Of a DNA stretch of 64,000 nucleotides, positions 47,341 through 57,450 are shown in pieces (position 1 is the stretch's first letter; each line of letters starts with the position of its first letter). The stretch is from Caenorhabditis remanei (Eukaryota > Nematoda > Chromadorea > Rhabditida > Rhabditidae). The position numbers were made by a program, and so were the translations under genes. The stretch spans positions 3,534,001 through 3,598,000 of the forward strand of contig NC_071329.1 of assembly GCF_010183535.1 (NCBI RefSeq), written 5' to 3'. The notes beneath the pieces are model-generated. The model was given only the letters and a program-made list of their open reading frames with translations, was not told the DNA's origin and did not search any database.

Positions 47341-50300
47341 TCAAGCCATCGCCCTCATATCGTTGCGACCATTGGAGCGGTATTGTTGAATGGATTGGAC
47401 GGTTGCTTGGGTGGTTGGCTGAATTTCTGAATGGGTATGAAAAGAGTTAGAAGGGATAGAGAACTGAGTAGGAAGAACACTAAATATAACTGAAAATCTA
47501 AGAATAAATTACCTCGACAGTGCTGGAAACCCGATTTTCGGTGGCCTTTTTGTAGATGCCGGTTTTTGAGATGAGGCGTAGCAGACCTTCTCTGCAAAAA
47601 TTTGGAAATTAGATCGTTTTTATACGCACTCCCTCTTGTTTATCTTTGTGTCTGTTGTGGCGCAGGTGGTTACGCTTTTGCCTCGCGCCCGAGGGGCCAG
47701 GGGTTCAATTCCTCATGGTGGCAAACCATTTTTTCTTTTTGTGAAATGGTTGTAGACTCATCCGGAATTACGGATTCACAAACTGAAAGTGTGATTTCGG
47801 TTTTTGATACCCAGTACCACCTCAAGCAGGTCGGCGCGCATTCTTATACGCCCGCGCTCCTTAGACCTCTATTATCGAAATAAAAAAGTTCCGACATTTT
47901 TTCCTCGTCGGTGTTTGCGGACTCAAGCAATTATCAAATTTTGGCTTGAGTCCGCAAACACCGAGGGGGAAAAAATGTCGGAACTTCACGACCAAACTCT
48001 TTTTTCCTTGTTTATTCCCTTTTTCCGCCTTACAAACCTATACGGAGCGATGAAAATAAAGGCGACCAGCGGACTCGACGACGGAATGCAATCCATCAAA
48101 CGGAACGTCATATTCTCGGGAATCGGACCGGAGATCACACCGAACTCGGCCAACGTGAAAATGAACGAGGCGAGTAGCCAGAATAATGGGATGGTGGCTT
48201 GGATAGACAGGGCCTAGAATTTTTTGGTTTTTGGGGGAAGTTAGGCCACGTGGCTTACCAGTATAAGCTTAGCGTGAGACGCTTTGGTGGTTTCAGACAT
48301 GCTGCAAGCACTGGAGGCTAGGATGCTTAGCGTCTGGTTACGGAACCAATGGATCAGAAAATAGATTGGTACGCAGGTTACGGTCATGTAGATGATAGCG
48401 GTCATAGAGGGGATGGTGAAGATGGTGGTGTTACCGCTGACGGTTAGGTCTGCAAAAAAAAATGATTTTTTTTTGAAAAAAAAATTTCTGACTATTTACT
48501 CACTTCCCCAAATATCCACATCCTCATAGTGGTACTGTGGGTGTAGATCATACATGATTTGTTTCAACTCGTCGGAAGCCCCCATATCAAGGTAGTAGAA
48601 GAGCTGAAAGTTGTTTTTAAAGATTTGACAGAAAAGGGGGCGTGGCTTACGAAAACGACGAAAGACATGGAGTAGAAGCCGGCGACGATCATTGACATGG
48701 TTTTAACGCCGGGGGCCTCGTCGACGAGAATGCGCCAACGATAGATGAAGGAGATCTGCGAGGCGGGGGAAAAATTGGGGGATACAGTATCCTGGGAGCT
48801 ACAGTACTCATCATGCAGCTACAGCATGGTTACAGTGTCTACAGTACCCTTAGGACTACAGTACCCTCAGACCTACTGTACCATTATAAGCATAGTCTAA
48901 TCATACAGTACCCTCAGACCTACAGTACCCTCAGGAAGCTACAGTATCCTTAGATACGTAATCTAGTCATACAGTACCACGATGAAGCTACAGTACCCTC
49001 AGATTCACTACAGTACTTCTCCCAACTACAGCACCTCTGACAACTACAATACTCTCAGAGATACAGAACACTCAGATTTTTACTACATCACTCTTGGGGC
49101 TACAGTACCCCTCCCAACTACAGTACCCGAATGAAGCTACAGTACCCTCACGGCAAAAGTGTCCTCAGAGCTACAGTACCCTGAGACACTACAGTACCCT
49201 CTGAGCTACAGTACCCACTCACCAGCAGTATCCATTGCGAGTGAGCCATCGCGTGACACACAAAACAGTGACAGAAATAGCACAACCACGGCGCCACGTA
49301 CTTGCACGGTCCGTGGAAAATGTAGGTCAACGAGAATCCCGAGAAAATGGTCTTCTGACAAGCGAACAGCGACGCCACACACGTGAGCAAGTCGAAAATG
49401 GCAAAGTTGAAGAGGAGAACGGCGTAACTTTTCATGTGGACAGGGGTACGGTGGCAGATGACGTAGATGAGGAGCAGGTTGAGAACGATACCTGGAATAA
49501 GGGGAATGATTGGAAAGAGGTAGTCGTGGGGATTCTGATAGAGGTTGGAAATTTGATCTACGCCGAAAATGAAGGGAGATACGAGGTTTTTAAGTTTGGC
49601 GAGAGACTACTGTAACCCAGCAGCTCCTCTGATCCAGGATCCGCAATACCTACAGTAAGCAACGATCCTGACTAGAAATCTAGTGGCTACAGTATCCTTG
49701 ACACCTACAGTACCCAGCTAGCCTACAGTACCTATTGCTAGCATACTGTAACACATCTCTCAACTCCTCTTGTTAAAGTACCGTGCAAGGCTACAGTATC
49801 CTTGACACCTACAGAACCCAGCTATTATCGCGGGATCTCCACGCGTTGCAGGAACCTATAGTACTCTAATGAAGCTACAGTACCTTTGTAGTTGTCGACA
49901 GTAGCCTGACAGTACCCCAGCTACAGTACCCTGGCAACTACGGTAACAGTAACCCCCTCACGCCACAGTAATCCCAAGACCGTAAGACCAGACCCTCCTT
50001 ATCCTACAGTACCCCCCATCTACCTACTGTAGTCTGACCCAGAGTTGGATCCAGGATCTTGTTAACCTACAGTAATCTGATAAATCTTCACTACGGCACT
50101 CTTAGGGCTACAGTACCCCTTAGCCCCTCAGTTACTGCAGTAACCTCAGAAACGTAATCTAGGCATACAGTAAGTCATTGAAGCTACAGTATCTTTAGGG
50201 CTACAGTACCTTCAGAGCTACAGTACTCTTAGATCTTCACTACAGTACCCCTCAACTCACCAGCTCCACAAATCGCCTCCGAAAGATGTTTTCCGACCTC

Positions 50301-50375
50301 GTCCATCAAAAAAGTGAATTGCAAACTGTCGATGAGGGCGGCCCGATTGTAGGCAAGCTCGGTGGGAGTCGCCAT
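47341..50375 (-). CDS. Srd-family seven-transmembrane chemoreceptor (srd-1-like), copy A
   Basis: Exons (5' to 3'): 50375-50261, 49557-49223, 48755-48651, 48603-48504, 48449-48259, 48213-48038, 47591-47513, 47418-47341. They total 392 residues and all phases agree. Family signature: TM1 about 51-72, TM2 SYAVLLFNFAIFDLLTCVA (82-100), then FHGPCKY, a Cys-rich CYFCHCF...AHSQWILL segment, FIYRWRILVD at the second intracellular loop, and TM6 IPLFWLLASF. Srd proteins are odorant or pheromone receptors in ciliated sensory neurons. C. elegans srd-1, recalled as a neighbour of daf-19, detects volatile sex pheromone in males. The acceptor of exon 2 (CGTAG at 49558) is weak but phase-correct. The last exon's acceptor was chosen by alignment with copy B; an upstream AG would change the tail. 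It is longer than typical Srd proteins (about 320-340). Confidence 0.85.
47655..47724 (+). other. tRNA-like SINE unit in srd copy A intron 6
   Basis: A box TGGCGCAGGTGG (47658-47669) and B box GGTTCAATTCC (47702-47712), with a small CCTC/GAGG stem where an anticodon arm would be. No acceptor stem, so not called as a tRNA gene. Confidence 0.4.
47886..47986. repeat. Near-perfect hairpin in srd copy A intron 6
   Basis: Arms of about 40 nt, starting AGTTCCGACATTTTTTCC and including GTGTTTGCGGACTCAAGC, pair around a 14-nt loop. Lies about 50 bp 3' of exon 6 in genomic order. Confidence 0.8.
48780..50250. repeat. CTACAGTA(CCC) repeats in srd copy A introns 1 and 2
   Basis: Dozens of copies of CTACAGTACCCTCAG-like words fill introns 2 (48756-49222) and 1 (49558-50260) but are absent from the other introns. 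The same octamer recurs sparsely at 50830-51070 and 1690-1780. Confidence 0.85.
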
Positions 50376-51239
50376 GTTTTCAGACTGAAAATGAATATGA
50401 ATATATGAGGAGGACACAATTTATAGCGAGATGAGAGATTCAGAGAAACCAAACAGAATTGGTGAAGAAGGGGCGGGGCTTCTGTGGAGGCCACGCCCCC
50501 TTAGGGCGTCTGATTAATGCTTGGAAATGTAGTTTGGTTATCTGGGGGGAATTCTTGGAAGAGAAGAGAATGATGTGGGTACATAGGTCTTGGATGGGAA
50601 GATAATGATGAGAGGCAAAAATTGTAGATATTAGTAACAAAAACAAATTATAGATGTACCTATCTGCCTAACAGTCCCCATGAGAAATTAAAGTGAAGGC
50701 ATGTGACAGAACGCTATCTGACATAGTTTGGAATGTTAAGGAAAACTGAAATTGTGAAGATTCTGCGTTCTGAATGAACTGAGCTATGAGACTTCAACTA
50801 CGTTAGTGACTTCTGAGATCATCAGCTGGGCTACTGTATCTTGTGGGTTACTGTAGCGTTATTGTGGTGTTAAAGGTACTATAGCCTTTGAGGATACTGT
50901 AGCTAAGGGAGTTCTAGTCAGGATCGTAGCTTACTGTAGGTTTTGCGCTTCCTGGATCTATTTATATTATCATCATGAGGAGCTTGGTTATTATCATGAG
51001 GAGCTTGGTTACTGTAGTTTAGCAAGGGGTACTGTGCTACTGTATGCTTATTCTGATGCCAAAAGTACAATAGCCTTTAAGGATACAGTCGAATCTTAGA
51101 TAACTGTCAAATTTAGCTTAAATGACTTCCAACGTCTGAAATTTGAGGACCCGTCCTTGCGAGCCTTGTTATTTATGAAAATTGGTCTTAAAACGTTTTA
51201 GAAACTGTTCAAAATCCGGAAAAACTTTGAAAAACGCTT

Positions 51240-51665
51240 CAAAGCACGTAATAATGGCCTAGAAAACCTAATTTCTCAAAAACTCGGCCACAGAATATAT
51301 ACACCGTTAGAAAGATTAAGTCACGAGGATTCCAAATCTGCTTTCAAATTTAATATACGGCCAAAATGAACAAAGTTATGAGACTCTTAGGAACACCTCA
51401 AATCCCCTTTAATATCCCTCATAAGCAATAATGGCCTAGAAAACCTAATTTCTCAAAAACTCGGCCACATCATATTCATACCATTAGAAAGATTAAATTA
51501 TGAGGGTTCTGAATCAATTTTTGAATTTGATTTACAACTGAAATGAACAAAGTTATGAGACTCTTAGGAACACCTCAAATCCCCTCTAAAATCCCTCATA
51601 AGCAATAATGGCCTAGAAAACCTAATTTCTGGAAAACTCAGCCACCGGATATTTATACCATTAGA
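51240..51665. repeat. Three tandem copies of a 180-bp unit
   Basis: Units start near 51250, 51430 and 51607. Each has AATGGCCTAGAAAACCTAAT, an ACTCGGCCAC closing arm, and ATGAACAAAGTTATGAGACT, with a few substitutions between copies. Includes the GGCCTAG hairpin motif in an intergenic setting. Confidence 0.75.
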
Positions 51666-52255
51666 TAGCTGAAGTGATGAAGATTCTGGATCTGCTTTCA
51701 AATTTGAGCCACGACCAAAATAAACCGAGGTACACCAAGTTTTGGGAACGCTTCCCACTAAATGGCTGTTATCTTGGCCAAACTTAAAAAAAAAATCAGA
51801 ATCCTCACGTTCTCCACTTTTCAGTGATAGTTTCCTCGAATCAACTAAAACAATGCTTTTCTTTTGCACAAACGCTTAAAATAACTCAATTCTTATTAAA
51901 AATTGCCGGAAGTTCCCAATTAGAAATCATGCAATATATACATACGCTCATTAGCGGAATATGTGTTTTAATTTCATAGTTTCTGCTCTTCAGGATGACA
52001 AAAATATTGAAACTAAAAGAGTTTGTAGAATTAGATGATTCGTTTAAAATCACATGATGGTGTTAATTAAGATGGGTCCCGGGAGAATAGGGGATCAAGG
52101 CACGAGATTTCGAGAGTTCCAACGAAAAATAGAGTAAAACTTGGACGGAGATCAAAAAGAAGGAAGCTGGATGTACCAAATTTTATATGACTAAGAAGTT
52201 TGATAATTTTGACTCTGATTTTAAATTTGTAAAATGACAAAAACTTACCGATATA

Positions 52256-52652
52256 CAGCACCGCTCATAAGTATATTAAGTTTTGGGTTTTTCAGTTGAA
52301 AAATGTCCAACTTTGAGACTGTGTCATGGTTATATTTATTGTCCCATCAAGTAGATTTTTAATGAATCGTACAGATCAAAAGTAGAGCTTCATTTTTGTA
52401 GTTGACAACTTTTTTGTACGGACATTCCCTAGAGAGTTATGGTCATTTTAAGAGGACAGCTCAAAAATCGCACTATTTTGCACGTGTCCGTACAAAAAAA
52501 TTGTCAACTACAAAAATGGAGCTCTACTTTTGATTTGTATAATCCATAAAAAATCTACTTGATGGGACAATAAGTATTACCATGACACACTCTCAAAGTT
52601 TGGCGTTTTCAACTGAAAAAGGCAAAACTTAATATACTTTTGAGCGGTACTG
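52256..52652. mobile_element. Palindromic mariner-like MITE, TA TSD
   Basis: Ends CAGCACCGCTCATAAGTATA and complement of CAGTACCGCTCAAAAGTATA, flanked by TA on both sides. The interior arms carry GTAGTTGACAACTTTTTTGTAC and its inverse. No transposase. Confidence 0.8.
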
Positions 52653-53227
52653 TACAAGTCTTTCAGTATAAACATCTACAAAGTGTGGTACTCATTTTGG
52701 TCATATTGAAATCTGATTCAGAATTTACTTTATTTGAAAAAATATAAAAGTGATGGAATTTCTGATTTTTAAAAAAATCTAAATTGTACTAAAATCTTGA
52801 ACCCTAACTTTCGGAAAACTCTGTATTTATGCATTGCCGCTTAATAACTGAAAACAATTTTTTCTTAACTGCAAAATTAAAAACGCGAGGATTCTGAATA
52901 TGTTAACGAATTTGACCTACGACCAAAAGGAGCCGAGTTATAATATTTCAAAGTCAAGAACGCCTCAAATCACCATAAAACACCGCTCGATTAAATTATG
53001 ACTTATAAAACGTTATTTTAGGACACACAGCTATCAAATATTTATACCGTAAGAAAGTGGAAATCCTAAGAATTCTGAATCTGTGTTTAAATTTGATTTA
53101 CGACAAATATGAACCGATATACAATGATTTTTTAAAAATCCGGAAATGTTACATATTATCCAAAAGCTGAGTGCATGGTGATCCCAAATATGTATTCAGT
53201 TTCAACCTAACCAAACACCATGTCTAG

Positions 53228-53507
53228 CAAGGGAAGTACTCGAAGTGTCCTCTCTCAAACGACTCAAGAATTTGACCCGGCTGATCTGCGGCTGAAACAC
53301 TGCGGCTGAACGCGTGTCACGCAAAAACAGCTTAATCATATAAAAAGTTGAATTTTTTTTGAAAAAATTGAAGTCATAATTTTTAACCAACATTTCACAG
53401 AGACATTTAGCAGAATTATATTTCAGATTCGGAATCTACAGACGCGAAAGTATCAGGGCCCAAATTTTTGAGTCGTTTGAAAGAGGACTCTTCGAGTACT
53501 TCCCTTG
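53228..53507. mobile_element. Small foldback related to the 28.7 kb element
   Basis: Ends CAAGGGAAGTACTCGAAG and complement, with inner TCAAACGACTC in both arms. Flanks are TAG/TAA. Arms of about 45 nt. Confidence 0.7.
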
Positions 53508-53537
53508 TAAGAAAATGAGGAACAAAGTTTGCACTAA

Positions 53538-53861
53538 CTAGGGAAGGCCCTCGAGTCATTGTGGAGATATGGGACGTGACCTATGTCGTTGGAAAGCTGA
53601 GAAAACGCTGATTTCAAATATATATTCATTTTTTGCCCTCGAGGTCAAGTATTCAAAAAAAACGAGGTCAAAGTTTGGACCCCTAACAAGTCATTACCTT
53701 CCTGACGTGTTAAAAGCTCTAAACTTTGACCTCGTTTTTCTCGAATACCAGGCCTCGAGGGCAAAAACTGAATATATATTTGAAATCAGCGTTTTCTCAG
53801 CTTTCCAACGATATAGGTCACGACCCATAACTCCAGACCGAGTCGAGAGGGCCTTCCCTAG
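53538..53861. mobile_element. Foldback CTAGGGAAGG...CCTTCCCTAG with TAA TSD
   Basis: Arms of about 125 nt (53538-53662 and 53737-53861) are inverted copies. TAA flanks both ends. A 3-bp TWA duplication suggests a PIF/Harbinger-like mobiliser. Single right-arm copies end at 15490 (TTA), 8422 (TAA) and near 63912 (TTA). Confidence 0.8.
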
Positions 53862-56226
53862 TAAGGATTCTTACGGTCTCAACTTTTCAATCAATAGTTT
53901 TAATACTATCGAGTATCATATTGATTAAAAGAGGCGCACCAAAATAATCTTATCCGTAGCGCGTGTTTACATACCTACAATACTTTCAGACAAAGAACGT
54001 CATCCGCGTTATCTTATTAAACAAAACAAAAAACCCACGTCTAGAAACTTCTCCAAAACCTAATATTCATTTAGATTTTTCTCTCGAACAATCTACTCGA
54101 TAATCTCATTTCCTGTTACAATGCACAATAACCACCACTTCCTATTATTCAAGAATCTAATGATCATCAAAATCTGACTGGGAGGTCGAAAAAGGGAAAG
54201 ATAGTGGGGATTTCAGAAGAGACCGGTTAGAGAATCGAAAGAAAGGGGGGCGCCGACAAAATAATTTATATTTTTTGAGAGTTGTAGTCATTTTCGTACG
54301 TCAAGAAGAGCGGATGTAGACAGTCTGAGATAGGAGGGATAAGTCAGAAAGAGAGAGCGATTTTGGATGTTAGAGGTGGAGTCATTGATCAGTGTGAGAT
54401 TTGGTCTGTTCGGTAGGTGAGACGTTTCGAAACCGGGACACTTGGGAACTAGGCTAACAGTCCTCAGGTGAAAATAACTGCCTCGAAATGCATTTTTTTT
54501 TAGAAAACCGAATTAAACTGATGAACTTTGACTTGAGGTTGTGGAAAACGTCTAAAATTTACCAGTTTCTAATGGTCCTGGCTTCGAAATGTAGCACATC
54601 TAAAAGCTCTGATTGTGAGGATTCTGAATCCGTTTTCAAATTTGAGCGACATTAGAAATGCACCGAGATATAAGGTTTTCAGTGTACCTCTTTAAATTTT
54701 TGTGGCAGGTCAAATCTGAAAATGTATTCTGAATTCTCACTGTCTCAGCTTTTCGATTATATAAATTTCATGAAAGACTAACATTTTTATTTTCTACCTA
54801 CGCCAATTCTTAGGCAAAAATTTTGGGATTCTCAGAATCCAAAAATTCAAGGAATGCATTATTTTGAGTTTTTTTAATGGGTGGTCAGTTTGTCTTTTCT
54901 GTAAACACTTTTTTCTTTTTAAATGATCCTGAGTTTTATTGTTACTGGAATATAAAGAAAATCCCTCGGAGGTAGTATATTTTGGTTTTTAAGATAAAAG
55001 GGCACGTGAAGAGAATTGAGATGCGGTATTTGAATTGGCGGAAGGCGGAAGGCGGAATTCCGCACCTGTACGACAGCCAAAAACTAAAAAGCTTAAAAGA
55101 TTCTCGGGTAAGTGCAAATCCGGCTTTTCTGAGTTTTGAAAAAAGTTATCATTTTTTTTAAAGTCAAAGACATGAGGACTCTGAATCTGTATTCAAAATT
55201 GACCTCCGACAAGAACTTGCCGAGATCTGCGATCTTGAACTGTAGACGTTGTCATACCAAACTAACAAATTTAAGAACAAATTCAGACTTTTCAGAACAT
55301 CGGCTACAGTATCCTAGTTAGTCATCTTGAACACTGAAACCTAAAAGATAACAAACAAAGTCTAGTATAGTGCACACCTAATTGTATTATTGAGGGTTGC
55401 TCACTCATTCCAAACTTCAAATATTCCAGACAATAGAATATTGCTTTTTTATTATATTTTATTGTATTTGTAGTTCTAAGAGTCAGAGACAAAGATTAGA
55501 AGATGGACAGAAGCTATCAGGTGGTGCTGGTGGTAGTAAACATGATACAACTATGCATATACACTATACGAAATTTTCGACTGGTAGAGCTTAAGGGAAT
55601 TGTACCAATATACATACAAAAAAATGACAGTGATCTGGTTGAAAGTTTCCGTGATAGTGCGTTTTTCGATTGTATAATTTCTTCAAATTTTTTTGAAAAT
55701 TTCAGATTTTTTGACTCAAACAGTCATTTTTTCGACTATATATTAGAGCCTGACCAAAAACTAAATGATTCCTTAAAATATGAACACTTTCAATGACATT
55801 TTTTTAAATTGCAAATTTTTATGCTCCAAAAATGTTGTTCAATTTCTGAAAACCAAATGAAACCTGAATAGAATACCCCGATGGAGTATGGACGAACATT
55901 TTCAGACAAACTCCAATAGTACACTTCTGATGATGTGTGTGTCCTCATTTTTTTACACATGATGTGTAATAAGTAAGAAAAGAAAGACTAGACAGAGAAG
56001 ACACAAAAAAACAGCCGATATGGGTGGTCTTTTTAATGTAAGTTCTTTTTCTGAGAATCACGTAATGAAATTGAATTTAAAAAAATACGTTGAGAGTGAA
56101 AATGGGCTGACAGACAGCAATCCGGACATTTGGACAAACAAGATATTCAGACAGGCTATTAAAAATATATTTTCAAACTGGTAACATACTTTCGAGTAAA
56201 ACTGTTATCAACAAACAGAAAATATA

Positions 56227-56678
56227 CAGTACTGGCCATAAAGAATGCGCCAATTGCAGTTTTCAGTTGAAAATGGTCAACTTTGTGACTGTGACACGGC
56301 CTCCCTGATAGTCTCACAATATTGATTGTTTATGGAATGTATAGATCACAAATAGAGCTTCATTTTTGCAGTTGACAACTTTTTTGTACCAACACTCCCC
56401 AGAGAGATACGTATCGTCAAAGTAATTTATCCCTCAAATCGCCCAATTGTAGTGCAAAATAGTGCGATTTTTGATCTGTCCCCTTAAAATGACCATAACT
56501 CTCTAGAGAGTGTGCGTACAGAAAAGGTGTCAACTACAAGAATGGAGTTCTACTTTTGATCTGTATAATTTATTAAAAATCTAATTGATGGGACATTAAG
56601 TATAACCATGACACAATCTCAAAGTTGGGCGTTTTCAACGGAAAAAGACAAAACTTAACATACTTTTGAGCGGTACTG
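56227..56678. mobile_element. Palindromic mariner-like MITE
   Basis: Left end CAGTACTGGCCATAAAGAAT after TA, right end complement of CAGTACCGCTCAAAAGTATG. The right TA has changed to CA. Arms share GTTGACAACTTTTTTGTAC with the copies at 14465 and 52256. Confidence 0.7.
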
Positions 56679-57425
56679 CACATACCTTCGAGTAAAACTA
56701 TTATCAAAAAACAGAAAATGTAAACGTGCGGTAATTTAAATGACACAAACAGACAAACAGGAGGACATCCGGATATTCTGATGAACAGATATACTGATAG
56801 GAGCTGATTTAAGCGATAGGGTATTGCATTCAATGCGAAAGTTATCTACATTTTTCAAGTTTTTGACGGAGGCAGATAGCTCCTAGTTACTAGAAGACAT
56901 GGTTTGCTGACCTCGGGGTAGGGAATTATAAATTTATAGTTTTTAAGAACATCTGGACCAACATACACACAGACAGAGATGTCGATCGACAGGAACTCAA
57001 ACTGATTTTGGTTTAATTTTTTGATATTCTGTCTGCTGTCCTCAAGGAAACAGATATCAGATGTGACGGACATCCGGAAAAACAGTCGCACAGACAGAGG
57101 CGAATGCACAATTTGTCTGCCTGAATAAACTGACCCATTTTTTAGAATTCGCGTTTTTTGGCCACCCATATCTTTTTTCCTCTCCCGCGTCACCCGCCCA
57201 GACACTGCCCTTTTTAATGTTTTTTGCTTCGTTTCATTTCAGCTCATCTTATAACGAACTTCTTTATGCTAGACTTGAGTTTTTGTTTTATTTTAGTATA
57301 TGTATGTTTTTGGTCAAAATATAAGGCATCACATATCAGCAACGCTCTCCGACTCCAACTACAATTCAAAGGACTCGCAGAAGTGCAAACAAATGGAATA
57401 TCAAAGTTCAAGCAGTCAGAATCAC

Positions 57426-57431
57426 TTTATT
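57426..57431 (-). terminator. Polyadenylation signal of srd copy B
   Basis: AATAAA on the minus strand, 20 nt past the TAA stop at 57451. Confidence 0.6.
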
Positions 57432-57450
57432 GAAGTATTGAGTATAAAAA

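Larger units (their letters stand above)
50376..57450. other. Intergenic region between the two srd genes
   Basis: 7 kb with no supported gene. It contains a three-copy tandem repeat (51240-51665), a mariner-like palindrome (52256-52652), two foldbacks (53228-53507 and 53538-53861), another mariner-like palindrome (56227-56678), and otherwise AT-rich sequence. Short ORFs here show no splice structure or family resemblance. Confidence 0.5.

Noticed and set aside
53569..53928. 119-codon ORF
   Set aside because: Lies across the foldback at 53538-53861; frame is a by-product of the inverted arms.
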